Below are positions 46,001 to 59,214 of a stretch of DNA of 64,000 nucleotides, piece after piece. The notes below the pieces were generated by a model that had not been told where the DNA came from, made no database searches, and saw only the letters and a list, made by a program, of their open reading frames with translations. The stretch is taken from positions 856,001 to 920,000 of the forward strand of contig JACDTU010000005.1 in NCBI GenBank assembly GCA_022376465.1, written 5' to 3'. Position 1 is the stretch's first letter; each line of letters starts with the position of its first letter. The stretch comes from Cubamyces lactineus (taxonomy: Eukaryota; Basidiomycota; Agaricomycetes; Polyporales; Polyporaceae). A program made the position numbers and the translations under genes.

Positions 46001-47836
46001 TGCCACGCCTGTATTCGCTGCCCAGACGAAGTCCACGAGTCCAGCAAAGAACAGTAACAGGGATACATGCAGCAGGAGAGGGAGGAACGACAGCAACGCA
46101 GGGAGCTTCCACCTATGCAGGCCGTCTATCCGATATTGGCGATGACGAGTCTGCTGCGACGGAATTGGAGATAACCCGACAAGAAGGTTATTGACCCATT
46201 GTTTTGCCAGAATGCCGAGAAGTGCTGTCGAAAGGCTGATGATGAGGCTCGAGAACCAGTAGACGTTGACGCGTATGGCGGAACCGGTCAGCTCGAACGC
46301 CGGAACGGGATCCTGCACGACTGCCGAACCATCGTTGCTCCTCTGTAGCTGTGTCAGTATTGCGCGCATGAGCTCCAAATGCGGATCGGGCTGTAGGTTC
46401 TGGTAAGACTCGACTAGGAGCGTCGTGAGGACTGCAGAGAACAGTGCAGCCTACGCATCGAGCATGAGTGCCAGCAGTTCTGAAAGTGGACCATTGTGCA
46501 GAACTTACGAATATCAATATGGAATCGATGTCGCTATTCCATGCCTGAACAATCTCTTTGTCCTCTGTTGCCGTATGCTGCAGGTATATCGACCACATGT
46601 CCACGAGGGGCGGTGCATCGTCAAGGCTCATCGATGCCGCATCCTAACGGTCGCTGTCAGTCCATGAACTGGGTCGATTCATGCAAGCGACCCACATGAG
46701 CTTCTATTGCCGGATCCGCTGGCTGAGCTCCTTCACGATCCTCGCTTGCCGTCTTATCCTGGACGTCGTGAGTAATGAAAGTGAAGAATACACCGGTGTC
46801 ACTATGATCACCTTCTGACTGTCCACAGGCGTGACAACAGAAACAGTGTCCCCTTTCTTCCGTTCTCCTGCTGCCTTGGCTGGTACTTTGCGCGTATTCA
46901 ACTGCCGTGATGCATGCTGTGATGCACGTTCGTTCATCGTAGGTTGCCTAGTTACGCTGAGACTAGACAAGTTCCAGTGCACCGTCTTCGGCGGACGTGC
47001 CAAGCCCTGCAATCGTGGCGGAGACAGCGTTGTTAGGTCGTCCATCGAGTCCCAGACCGTGTCTGTATGGTCCTTTCTCGTCAGGGCGTCTCGGCTTGTG
47101 CAGTCCATGTCCCTCACCAGTAGTAGCTGCTGCTGCCTGTGACGCGACCGATAGACCGACTGTGGGCGCAGGTAGAAAGCGCTTCCTGATACCTCTCGGC
47201 GATGCAGGCCGGTCAATATTGCCATCTAGACCGTCGAAACCGGGGGAAGGGACAGGATAGCCGCTAGGATAAACCTCAAAGGATTCTTGTAGAAGATGTG
47301 GTCTGCTACTTGTGTCGGGTTCAGCGTTCCCCCACCCGCCCTGGAACTGTTAGCAGAGGGTCATCAGTATCGAGTGTCGTATCGCTCTAGACATCTTACT
47401 ATAACCTGTTCTGAGTCTCGGTTGAAATAAGATGCAGATGAGTCCCAGCCGTGGGAGGGTTCACTCGATCGTTCCCAACCGTCATCTTCGGGTCTTCCCT
47501 CAACCGCTTGTCTTTCTACTGCGACAACGCCGAGCAGTGCAGTCTCCGAGGCTGGTGATGCTGTCTGTACCTCTGCAATAGCTGCGTCCTTTCGCTCTTC
47601 AGCACTGCTAATCATATCCACATCCGTCGTACGAGTGGCCTCCGGGCTGTCGTGAGGCGCGGGATGGGAACTGATTGTGAGCTCTCCCTCGAGAGAAACT
47701 TCTTCTCGTTGTTCTTCAGTCTATTTCGAAAGGTTATTGGGAGACAACGCCACTACCACCTTACAGTACATACCATTGGAGCTTGCGAGAACTCGTTCGA
47801 CGATGTCGCGAGTGGTACTTCGAAGAGAGGAACGTC
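43058..47836 (-). CDS. DUF6535-family multi-pass membrane protein (copy 1)
   Basis: A 3.4 kb terminal exon (46450-43058) encodes 1130 residues; a 5' exon encoding MWSIYLQHTATEDKEIVQAW and DIDSILIF joins through an intron just upstream of 46450. The N-terminal region has the DUF6535 module: AALFSAVLTTLLVESYQ, ELTGSAIRVNVYWFSSLIIS, LAKQWVNNLLVGL, LLLHVSLLLFFAGLVDFVW and a fourth helix near VLVIATFLVYLGTNILAY. The remaining ~900 residues are helical, HEAT-like in look and unassigned. Upstream exons (to about 47836) encode an acidic disordered leader with a GNIDRPA segment shared with copy 2; their exact borders and the true ATG are unresolved. DUF6535 proteins are abundant in Agaricomycetes and have no known function. 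Confidence 0.75.
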
Positions 47837-48459
47837 CTACGCAACCTCAGGTCCGCTTCGTTCACGGGAGTCCTTACCGCCTTACACATCAATGCACAGC
47901 GTCCTGGTACTAGTACTAGCGTCTGCACAGCCTTCCCAAGTCGAATGCCCCACCGCATACGAACGAGAGGCAATGTAGCATCTCGTAATGCCGGCTCTTG
48001 TAGGACATAGCTTAACAGTGTGGGAAACGGTGAAAATATTGACGGCTAGTCATCGTTCGTCTCTCTCTTGACATGTCAATCAGAGAACTGCAATAGCCAT
48101 GAGTTAAGTTGAATATATGTGCAGTGTGTCGCTTTTGCTCTTCGCCCGACGTCCGATGAACATGAGAATATGGGTGAAGTGGGAAGGCGCCCAAGCCAAC
48201 ACGATGCATGCTGATGTAAGCCTCGGCGTGCACCGCCTGTGCATGCGCACCGAGTCTGTGAATCCAACCTTCCACCTTGAACTTGCCACGGCCATGGCTG
48301 TCAACTTGATTATATCGGTGGGGGACGCAGGAGCTTATCGCTGACCTCCGGTGGAAACTTTGCTACACTCACCAGCTATCGACGAGACCAACGTAAGGCC
48401 TACTTCTTTCCATTCAATGTACGTCCTGAGTCTAGTATACAAATCATACCGTTACTTTG
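47837..48459. other. spacer between the two DUF6535 genes
   Basis: The region probably holds the unresolved first exon and promoter of copy 1 and the 3' flank of copy 2. I could not place an ATG for copy 1 with confidence. No other gene was seen. Confidence 0.4.
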
Positions 48460-51400
48460 TCAGACTGTCGCGCGCCGTCTCAAAGTATGCTCCTGGAAAG
48501 GGGCAAGCCTTTGAGCCCTCTCCTGGATAAGCTCGAGCAACCTCCTCGCCATCCACCCAATCTCAGCGGGAACGGACGCCAGATACCCAATCCGCGCATC
48601 AAGGCCATGTGCGATTAGCTGTTCCTGCACCTCCCTAGCCTCCGAATCCGGCGCATCCCACATATGCAGGATCATGCCTAGCGCGCTTTCCGCGAGCTCG
48701 ACAGGTATGATGTTGCGAGTGTCGGTCAGGATAGCAGGAGGCAAGGCGCAGGCTGCACAGTGGGATCTTGGCTCCTCCCCAAACGTGACTGCGTAGTACC
48801 CGATGTCGAAGATCCGCAGCAGTCGCGTGGCGATGCGTGAAGGATCTGCCTCATCGAAGCGGAACCGCAGAAGCGGCGTGCTGTCGCTCTCCAACTGCTC
48901 GCGGTCGCAGAGGTACAGCATAGCCATGCTGCCAAGCGTCCCCAAGGCATGCCGCCAGAGCTGGGAAGAGTCCGTCGAGGTCCTGACCTCGACCAAGGCG
49001 TGGAGGTAATCGAGCATAGCATCCACGAGGTCATCCGATGGAAGTTCGTAGGGGTGGTCGTAAAAGGCCAAGTAACCTCCTATGCCGATGAGCGAGACAA
49101 GGAGCTCGTGAAGTTCGCGACCGCGCATATCCGCGCCAGACAGCCTGTCGGTGAGCGTCTGTAAGAATGGCACGAAGTTAGGCCTGAGGGCTCGAGCCAT
49201 CCTTCCGGCAGTATCGGCTGGTGAGCGTCGTCGTGGCAATGCACCTCCAGGGCGGTGGTCGGGGTATAGCGTTTTGTATATGTACATGATAGCAGGGGAG
49301 AGGAGATTGACATGTAAGCAGGGATCTTGCGCATCCAATAAGACTCGCAACAGGTTGTGCTCGCTAACCAAGCGAATGACTAGTCGTGCTCTTGCCTGCA
49401 CGTCGGCCATATGAATGACCCAAGTCATACCGGTAGATGGGACGCGCGAGAAGATATCACCCACGATCCAGCACAGCGTCTCCAATGTGTATCGCTGCAA
49501 GGACATAGCTCGTCCTTCTGCTTTTCTTCTGGCATGAACCAATGATATGCGCTCAATCGCTTCCGCGATCTCATGAGCGATGTGGGCATCTGTATTCCCA
49601 TCGGAGAACACCAAGGTGGAGGTCCTGGAAGGTGGTTTTGTAGCAATGCGAAGTTGAGGAGCGCCAGCGTCCGCATCGTCGTTCAGGTACATTATCGTAA
49701 TGCGGCAAGAGGCCCGGTAGATCCATCGACGAGTCTCCAAGGGTAAGTTCGGGACCGGAACCTTCCCTGGGACGGCTGGCGCAGGTCGGTGGTGCGTGAC
49801 AAGATACTTCATGATACTGAACGTTGTAGCGGTAAGAGACGCCTTCGTGTCGCCGAAATTAAAGAAGGACAGATACGTCGAGATCCTCGTAAGTGGCACG
49901 ATGAGCTTGAAGAGCCGATGACCAGGGTATACCCCTGTCATGACATGTCTATAGAACTCCACCAAGAAGGGACCGAAAGATGAGTACAGCGTGAAGCATA
50001 GATTAGCGTGGTCCTCCGCATCGGGCTGGAGCGGGTCCACATCCCATAGGATAGCTTCAATAGCCATGATCACCGTGTCCAGAACTCCGCCATCCTGGTC
50101 TGCGGACATGAGCTCAACCAACGGCGCGGTCAGTCCATGGGACCGATTCAAGCGCGGGATTAGTGGCCTGATTACAGCGCCATTCGCTTGCGGTGACCCT
50201 CGCGCCCATGCCAGAGCACATATTACCCAGCAAACCTGACGCCGTGTCAGTCCGTCCAGTACCCTCGCGTGCCGCACGAAGACCTTCACCAGGATCGCCA
50301 TCCAGTACTGGACGTCGTTAACAATGTTGGGTGACGCAGCTGAGGAGCCCAGAAGTCTGAGCCGCTGTGCCTGCCGCGAGATATCGGAGAGTGCGACGAA
50401 GATGATGGTGTTCACGGCATGGCCGAGTTCTTCCCTCTTGGAACCGGCATGGGTCTCCATCACGCGTTGGATGAAATCTTCAGCAGCTTTGTTGCCACCT
50501 CCGGTTGTTACCGGCGTCGGAATTGAGACCTCTGCCTTCGAGTATACCAGAAGCCTAAGTAGTGGCGATGCCAACGCAAGGGGTAGAGACTCCAGCTTGC
50601 TTGCCAATTGCGAGACAACGATATCAGTGCCGTTCGTCAAGGTGGGCTTGTTCGAGTACGGAGGGTATAGCACAGACACAAAAGGCGTCTTGTCCATCAC
50701 CGTCTCCGCAAGAACTGCTTTGGAGTAGTCTTCGAAGTCTACCTCAACCTCAGAAACGAGCATGCTCAGGGCGCCCACCACTGACGAAATGCTACGGCGC
50801 TGTCGATCATTCATAGCATCGAAAGGCACCGCACTGGATATCTTCAGCCATTCCTCCAGAAACGCGAACACACCATCCTGCACGAACATTGTTCGGTGGC
50901 GTACAAGGTCTGGAAAGTTGGTGATCGCGTTTCCTAGCTCCTCCGTTAGGTAGAGGCGGCCAGAGTTGCGTACAAGCCACGTGAGTGCCCGTGCATCCAA
51001 GAGGCTCGCGTTCTGCGCGACGTATTTCTCGTCTTGGTAGCGCAGGGAAGCTACGTGTAGCAAGGAGTTGGATCGCATCTTGTATTCCGCCTCGTTCGTA
51101 TCTCTGGCGGATTGGCGAGTCTCGCGAACAGCCGCCCGGAGCGAGGATCTCGTTGATATACGAGATGAGCGCGGAGTCCGCCGTAGTGTGCGTGAAACAT
51201 GACGAACAACAGTCTTGCAGTACTCTAACGAGAGATTGATGCGGTACGAGAGGCTCGCAAACAGTATGCGCATAAGCTCGTGAGAGAGAGCGATGACGAT
51301 AGTGACGGATGTCTTGAAAGGACAATCGGGGTAAACGTATGCGAGGACGTTGGTTCCGATGTGGACCATGAAGGTGGCTATCACTAGGACCGCCGCAATG

Positions 51401-53210
51401 ATCGCTACACCCACGCTCGCTGCCCAGACAAATTCCACCAGCCCAACGAAGAACAACACCAGTGAGATGTGGAGAAGGATTGGCAGAAGGGAAAGCACTG
51501 CAGGAAGGTTCCACTTGTGCAGACCGTCCGTCCGATACTGGCGATGGCGAGTCCGTTGTGAGGGGATCGGGGACAGCCCAACAAGGAGATTATTGACCCA
51601 TTGCTTAGCGAGGATATCCAGAAGTGCTGCAGCGAGACTGATGATAAGACTCGAGAACCAGTAGATATTGATGCGAATGGCGGATCCAGTCAGCTCAAAA
51701 GCGGGGACAGGGTCCTGAACCATCGCGCCCTCGTTGCCGCGCTGTAGCTGCAGCAGGATCGCGCGCATGAGTTCGAGTTGTGGATCTGGTTGGAGGGCCT
51801 GGTAGGACTCGACCAACAATGTCGTGAGTACCGCGGAGAAGAGCGCTGCCTGTAGAATGTGCGTGAGCCATGATTCCACACAGAACCCGGGCGCGACTGA
51901 CGAAAATCAGTATGGAATCGATATCGCTGTTCCAGGCTCGAACAGATTCCTTGTCTTCGATTGAAGCGTGTCGGAGGTAGATAGACCATATATTGGCGAG
52001 AGGCGAGTTCTCGTTTGATGTCCCCTGTTTCGCTCCCTGATTAACGATCAGTGAGATGACACACAACCCATCGACGTTCAGGACACTCACGTATATTCCG
52101 GCTGTCTGACCTCTCACTTGTGCTGCCTTCGAGTCCAGTCTCGGATCCGGGACAGGCCCGGCCTAGTCAGGTTTCAGCAACACATACAGGAAGCGATGTG
52201 GGAGTAAATACCTCGTTCTGATCTTTTTTACTGGTAGCACCTTCGGGCCATCCACCAACACCTCCCTGCACCTTGTGTCTCCTCAAAATGAGTGTCTTAC
52301 TGTGAGGTTCCGTAGTACTAGGGCGTCCCTGTCCTCGGTCCCCAGTTGCGCGCTGCTTCGGAGCACCAAGATTGGACCATCCTCGTCGGGCGGGGTCACG
52401 TGGACGATACCCTTGCTGTCCTTGACTCGAGTGGTTTGTCGGGATTGATGCGCTGACTAGCAAATGATTGAGCGACACGAGGGCAGCAGCTCGATCGCAC
52501 TGTCATCATTCACCTCGTGCTGCCGCCGACTGAGATGCAGACGAAATCCCGCGATACAAAGGAACAGTCGTGGCCATAGGAGAGCGTTGGACTGAGCCCC
52601 AAAGCTGAGCCGGACGGTCGATATTACCTTGCGGGTCACTGAAGGGCGAATGCAGGCTGGGATACCCGGAGTTAGCCGTTCCGATCAATACAAACTGCTT
52701 TGACGAGTCGGTTTTAGTAGTAGTTTCACGGTGGTCTTGAGTATTTGCGGTATAGCTTGAACCTGAACGTCTTATATCGTTCATCCTCGCTTCTGTGCCC
52801 TGCGGGAGTTGGACCCACGCCGACGACGTCGGGCGCGGCGAGGACTTTGTATCCGAATCGTAAGCAGAATGTCCCCTCGTTCCCCACCCATCGCTAAAGG
52901 AGCTATCGGAGCGCTGTGCTGGAGACCACATAGGACGATCAATCAAAGGCGGCAAAACCGGTAAGGGGGAACGAGAATCTGAGTCCCCATCCACGTATTG
53001 CGTTGGTCTTGTCTGCGCCTCGTCCCAAGGCCACTGTATATCCGCGGCCGGCTGTGCGACGTCTCCGTCGATTTGTGTGACTTCAAGAAGGCCTAATGCG
53101 TTTTGATGCCTCGATTCTGGCTCTTGGCCCAGTTCGTCGCGCCCCGTCATTCTCCCCTGCGATTCTCTGCCCTCGCGTCTTGTAGTGGGAGTCGTGTCTT
53201 CAGCCCGCAT
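48460..53210 (-). CDS. DUF6535-family multi-pass membrane protein (copy 2)
   Basis: This tandem paralogue of copy 1 has an almost colinear 3.4 kb terminal exon (51849-48460, 1130 residues) and the same DUF6535 helices (AALFSAVLTTLLVESYQAL, FSSLIISLAAALL, ILLHISLVLFFVGLVEFVW). The preceding exon encodes NIWSIYLRHASIEDKESVRAW. The first exon starts at 53210 (MRAEDTTPTTRREGRE) and encodes about 230 disordered residues, ending near the QGNIDRPAQLWG motif. Intermediate exons around 52480-52090 are approximate. Similarity with copy 1 is high across the whole terminal exon, including the C-terminal 900 residues, so the duplication took in the entire gene. The function is unknown; location in a membrane is inferred from four hydrophobic helices. 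Confidence 0.78.
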
Positions 53211-54028
53211 GAGATACTGCCTCTCTCTAGCCCCGGGGCTCCCGATTGCAGTAGAACCCGGTTGCTCACTCTGCGTTTTATTGCTCGTTTCTCTGTTGTG
53301 TTAATGAATAGCTATGGCAGAAACGTACCATCTACGCTCTATACTTGCTGGATCCTGACGTCCGTCAGGCTGCCAGATTGCAATGGACACGAAGACAGGG
53401 TAGTCGAGTATCAGCAGTCCGCAGAAGTCAGCTTAGAACTCGGGCACTAAGATAATTCAGAGATAAAATCTCCTAGGGCGGCTCGCCGGACTCGGTCAGC
53501 GCCATGATCGGTATCAGTAGCACTGTGGGAAGCAGTCGCCTTGTAGCACGCGCATACCTTCATCAGCGTGAATATTTGAATATTAATATTAAGGTCGACC
53601 GAAAGGCAAGAAGCAAGCACTGGGAACGAAGCCATTTGAGATGCTGAATGACGAGTGTGACGACAGCTGGTAGATCACCGCTGCTATCGAACTAGTCCAA
53701 CTTGAGGTTACGCTCAGCAAGGCAGGTTTATAGTAGTTTGGGCGTCGAAGGTTACCTCATTGGCAATTGCGCTCAAATTCACAGCCCGCATCGAAGAATG
53801 AAAGGAAAGAGATTCTATGTATATGGTGGTCATTATAGTTCACATGATATTTGAGTACAACCGAAAACACGTGATGATGATCGTAGAGGAGCAAGCCTTA
53901 TATCCGACTGTTCGAAAGCAAACGCACACACACACAACAACTGCAGCAGCATTCCCGACACTTTTCCTTCCGCACCCCCAAGCACATTACGAGAACGAAC
54001 ACAAGACCGGCGGCGGCGGCGCGGACGC
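53211..54028. other. intergenic region
   Basis: This contains the promoter of DUF6535 copy 2 and the 3' flank of ATP-citrate lyase. A short CA-repeat (CACACACACA) lies near 53930. No gene was seen. Confidence 0.5.
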
Positions 54029-57000
54029 TCACTGCATCTTGCCAAGCACGCGCGGCTGCGAGATGTCCGCCATGTTGATGAAAATATCGTCCGCGGGGTG
54101 ACGGTAGAGCGGCGCACGCAGGCGCTTCTGATCGAGGTGGTGGCCGATGAAACCGATGCTGCGACCAAGGACGAAGAGGCCGTTGAGCGTACCAATCTGA
54201 AAGACCATCAGCACACGCGATCAATAGGGTCAGGATTGTAATGAAGCATACCTTGATGTACTCATCAGCCTCCTCAGGGGTGAACGCGCCGCTGTCGCGA
54301 AGCAAGTCAACGAAGCAGACAGCAATGCAACCATCGACGTTCAGGATGAGGGTGTCCTTCTTGGACGTCGTGACCTTCTCGACCGCCAGCGCGTAGTCGA
54401 GCAAGCTGTGGCTAGGGAAGTGCTTGCGCACGTATTCCTTAACGAGCTCGACACGGAGATCAGGGTTGTTAACGCTCTTGATCTTGTGGCCGATACCGCT
54501 GACTATAATTCAAAGGATCAGCACGCCACATTCTGTAGTGCGATGGAGGCAAGCGACGTACTGAGCTTGTTCTGCTTCCTGCAGCTATCGACGAACTCGC
54601 GAGGGGTGAGACCGGTGTCACGAGCGTTCGAGAACATGGATGCAGCCTCGTCAAGGGCACCACCGAAGCGGGAACCGATCGTGAGGAGACCAGACGCAAG
54701 CGAGGAGATGAGGTCTTTGCCGGCACGAGTCGCGACGATGGTGTTCATGGCACTGCGCTCGAGTCAGCACCTACGAACTCTTCGAAATATGTCGCCGAAG
54801 TACTCACCCAGAGACAGCCGGACCGTGGTCAGCAGTGAGCATCAGGACCATCTCGATGAACTTGGTCGCCCACGGGGGCAGGCGGCGCTTGAACCAGAGC
54901 AAGCTGACGACGCCACCAACACCGATGTCCTCCTTGAAGACATCGGAGATGCGCATGCCTGCGTAGAGCAACTCCTGGCCACGCTCATCCGAAATCGTCG
55001 AGATGAACGCCGCGGGCTTACGGATGAGGCCGAGCTCCTGCGCCCACTTGTAGTCCATCGGGATGACGGGCGGCTCGCGCTCCGGCTGGGGCTTGATAAC
55101 ACCGCCAGCGACGAGGCGCTCGTACGTCTGCTTGAGCACCTCAGGCAGGTCCTCGAACGTGTCGGGGACGATGAAGCCCGCCGCGCGCATCGCCGCGTTC
55201 TTCGCATCTGCCGTCTCCATGTCCGAATTCGCCATCGAGCCGGCGTGGCCGAACTGCACCTCCGTTGCGAACATCTTCGCGCACGTACCGATCGACCAGG
55301 CGATGATGGGCTTCTTGATAATGCCCTTCTTCACGGCCTCGATGACACGGTACTCCTCAATACCACCGACCTCACCGAGGAGGACAAGCAGCTTGCACTC
55401 GGGGTCAGCCTCGTAGCGGAGCAAGTGGTCGATGAAGGTCGAGCCGGGGTAACGGTCACCACCAATGGCGATACCCTCGTACGTGCCGTTCGTGGTGAGG
55501 GAGAGGATGTTGTTCAGCTCGTTCGACATACCACCGGACTTGGAGACGTAGCCGACGGAACCCGGACGGTAGAGCTTGGAGGAGATGATGTTGTCCATCA
55601 TACTAGAGTGGCAGCTTAGCTCAGGGACACAGTACAAACTGCACAATAGACTCACCCTCCAGAGTTACCGATACGGAAGCAGCCGGGCTTGATACCACCA
55701 ACAGTCGCAGGACCGATGATGAGGATACCCTTCTTCTTGGCGATGTGGAGGATCTCACGCGCGTGCCTCTCGGGGACACCCTCAGCAATGATCGCAACGC
55801 TCTTAATCTGGGGGAACTCGAAGATCTCGAGCGTGCTCGAGTAGACACTGCGAGAGCTGGCGAAGTTGACAACAACGTCGACCTCGGGATGCTTCTTGAC
55901 GGCCTCCGCGACACTCGTGTAGACAGGAAGGAGCGTCTCCTTCGTGCCCCAATAGAACTTCTGGATATGGTGACCACCGAAGGGATAGATCATCGCAGCG
56001 ACGCTAGGAGTGTCACGACCACACGAGTAGTCGAAGTCGAGCATGCCCTGGATGGCACGGGGTTGGAGACCGTAGACAAACGAACGCGTCTGCGCGTCAA
56101 AAGGACGGAACCAAGGGCGGGAGTGCTGGCCACCGGTCTTGTCATCGAAGTTTACGATCTGGTCCTGGGGCTGAGTGCGCTCGCCGTCAGGGTGGATGGT
56201 GCCAACGGAAGGCTCAGGCACGAGGTCCTGGCCCGCAGCCGCGCTCTTCGGAGAAGGGGGCCCGACAGGGGTGGCAGCGATGGAGTGGAGGGGGTTCTTA
56301 GGCTTGCTCGTAACACCAAGAGCGAGGGGAACAATGGCGGTGATGTGGGTGTCAGGGCCGTAGACCTTGATAGGGACGCCGAGAGACTCGCCAAGCAGGC
56401 GCATGGCCTTGAGACCCTCCTGGTAGTTGGGACCACCACGACGCACGTAGATCTTGACCTGGTGAGCGATGAGGGGTGCCTTGTACTCCTTGAGCGCGCG
56501 GATGATACCCTTGAAGGTCGCCGCAACGTTCGTGAAGTTCGCGATACCACCACCGATGATGAGGATCTTGCCGTCGGGACGAGGCTTGCCACGGGTCATC
56601 AGGTCGACTATCTCAAGGGTTAACTCGGCGCATACATGTTAGCAACAATCAATACTCACGGATGGTCTTGGCGTACTCGTACGTCTGGCCCTCTGAAGGA
56701 GCACCAGAGTACTCGCCATAGTTCGCAAGCTCGTGCGCGAAGCCGTGAGCGGCGATAGCATCGGAGTATACGACAGAGGCACCACCACCAGCAACCATCG
56801 TCCAGATGCGGCCCTCGGGGTTGAGGACAGTCAACTTGAGCGAGGCACCAGTCGACGCATCCAGCTTCTGGATGTATGCTTCCTCCTTGGTCAAGTCACG
56901 ACCGAAGGGAGCGGGCCAGACCTGCCGATACACCGTCAGCAATAGTCCGCGAACATTTTCTCCAGCTCATGCTCACCATCGGAGGGCCGCGGTCCGCACC

Positions 57001-58207
57001 AATGACCTTGCCCTTTGTCGTGGTTGCCTGGGAACCAGACTCATAGACGGACAAATCACGGGCGATGGCCCACTTGGGGCCGCAGATAGACTCCGCGGTC
57101 TGGTCGAGCTTGGCGGCCATGTCGAGGTAGTGGATGGTGGGTTCGCCGCCGTTGACACCATCAAGGACGACGAGGGGGTTGATCTCGAGGTAGGCGAAGT
57201 GGAGGTCGACATATACGGAGTAGAGGCGAATGAGGAAGTCGACCAGCGTCTCCTTCTTGGAGGCGGGGACGTGGGTGAGGAGGGTATCGGCGATCGTCTG
57301 GCGGGAGGGGAACGCCTCGCCGACGGGGAGGCTCAACTTGAGAGCCTTGGCATCGACATCGCCGATATCGACACCGCCCTCGTGTGTGAAGAGGATGTAG
57401 TCGCCCTCGCGCGCGGAGTTGATGCAGACGTAGTACTCGGCATCGGAGGGGTGGGGGAGGAACGGCTCAACAATGAAGTTGTTCAACGTTCCTGTTACGG
57501 ACTCAACCTGCAATGCGGAGGATCAGCATGTGCAATTACGTGTTATGGGCACGGCAATTGAGACCAGGAACACGAGGGTCGAGGAACCGTCACGTGCAAG
57601 ACAAGACGCGTGTCAAGCGACCTCGCGCACTGCGCGCGTCGAAGACGCGTCGTGATGCATGAGGTATCCCCCTCTGAAGCAAGCGGAAGGCGACAGATAG
57701 AGGCATTGGGGAGCATTGTTACTTTGTGCGACCCCAATGGATCGGAACCAGATGTGGGGTTGTCGAAGACGCGCATAGACCAGCAGAAACGGGGCACGTC
57801 TAGGAGACAAGAAGCGGATGCTCACCTTCTGAGGCTTACCAGCCCGCTGCTGAATCCACTCCTTGGCCTCATCCCATGACTTGTTAAGCGCAAGCAGACC
57901 AGCCTTACCACGGCGCTTGATAAGCTGATCAGGCTTCGCTACGAGCTTCGTCGAGAACACCCAGCCGGGGAGCTGAGTATCGGGCGTAATCGTGTTTGTA
58001 GCGGCATCCCATGAGATCTGCGCGACCTTGGGCGAAGGGTAGGCGAGCTTCGTCTTGACCTGCGCCGAGGGATCGACCGCGGGTGCACGCTCAAGCCAGT
58101 ACGCGAGCAGGAGCTTCGCGTCGTATTCACGGATGGCTGAGGACGCGGGGGCGTCAGTATGCGCAGCCGATGTGTACCAGGCATTGGACAGTACCTTTCG
58201 AGGACAT
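54029..58207 (-). CDS. ACLY: ATP-citrate lyase, single-chain form
   Basis: Nine exons join in frame to 1157 residues: 58207-58195, 58136-57826, 57507-56977, 56921-56660, 56607-55656, 55602-54808, 54752-54562, 54502-54252 and 54196-54029. The enzyme makes cytosolic acetyl-CoA and oxaloacetate from citrate, CoA and ATP, feeding lipid and isoprenoid synthesis. The N-terminal half carries the ATP-grasp/citrate-binding part ([18 protein letters not shown]). The central succinyl-CoA-synthetase-alpha-like part has FGHAGS, with the phosphorylated His at about residue 809. The C-terminal part is citrate-synthase-like ([35 protein letters not shown], ending LGKMQ). Basidiomycetes have one fused gene, unlike the two-gene form of ascomycetes. 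The first exon is only 13 nt, and intron 2 is 318 bp. Confidence 0.96.
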
Positions 58208-59214
58208 TTTGGAGGAAAGGGGAAGTCTAGGAGGAAGGGGGATGAGGAAGGGAGGAGAGGACGGGGACGGGCGAACGCACTCGTCCTATGCGGTATTTAA
58301 ATGCAGGAGAAGGTTAGGCGGAGGACGTGTAAGGTCGCCTCACTTTCACAAAAATCGTAAATGGGGACATGATGGATCAGTATAGTCCCATATTAGGCAC
58401 ACTCCCATACAATCCCCCAATTTTCGCACGACTGCTAAATGCCAATCCCATTGGCCATTCGCATGTTCCCTCCACTCGTACGACCACTTTGCACTCCTCT
58501 TCGTCTCATCGTTGCATTGTTTCAACGCAATAGCAACAGCAGCGCGCTCGGTGGCGTCGTTCGCATCTCGTACTCCCAGCTTATTTCCGAGCTTTGCGGC
58601 CAATTCGACGCCTGCGGCCCAGCGCATCGATATCTGGCCCCGATCACCCACTTCCTGGACCCTCGCGTGCAAGACACATGTCGGGACATGCCACAATGCC
58701 GATGTGTTCTCCGCCTATTCTTTTACGACAGCGTTTCGTACCTGTTTGTCTAGAACATTGCGTAGTGGTCAAGAGACCCGCCTGCCAGACACGAGCTGGG
58801 ATGTCCAGCTTGCTGTTACACCATGCAGCTAGAGTCGACGCTCAGGTGAGCTCTACGCAATCTCTAGCGTTTCACATAGATGGTATCCGATACCGGAGGG
58901 TGGTGCGCTCCCAATAATTGTCGGAGTGTAGCTGTTCATCAACACCGGCTCCGACTTTTGCGGGGCACATAGCCTCGGAGAGCCGCCATGGGTACCCTTC
59001 ATGGGCGTGCTTTCCGTCGGATGAGCTTGCACCAGAATAGCAAACCACTTACGCTGCAGTGGACCACAAGCAAGTAACATCGGCATTCCGTACGGTAAGT
59101 GTCGTGACGCAAGAGGGTGTGAGACATGCCGTCAAATTCAAGAACCCGTTGGCGGATGTGTAAGGACAGACATTGCATACGCGTCATACGCATATAGGGG
59201 GAATCCTTTGCATC
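58208..59214. other. intergenic region upstream of ATP-citrate lyase
   Basis: This holds the ACLY promoter, including an A/T-rich TATTTAAA-like element near 58294-58301, about 90 bp upstream of the ATG. Opposing 104-codon (plus, 58439) and 116-codon (minus, 58346-58696) frames overlap each other. The minus one has a fairly protein-like stretch (ELAAKLGNKLGVRDANDATE) but no partner exon or known family, so I do not call it a gene. Confidence 0.45.

Noticed and set aside
54408..55619. 403-codon open frame on the plus strand
   Set aside because: It is exactly antisense to ATP-citrate lyase exons, has Arg/Asp/Glu/Leu-rich shadow composition and no family motif; codon bias of the sense gene explains it.
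55745..56623. 292-codon open frame on the plus strand
   Set aside because: Also antisense to ATP-citrate lyase, with the same shadow composition.
56806..57561. 251-codon open frame on the plus strand
   Set aside because: Antisense to the citrate-binding exon of ATP-citrate lyase; it has no start context or motif.
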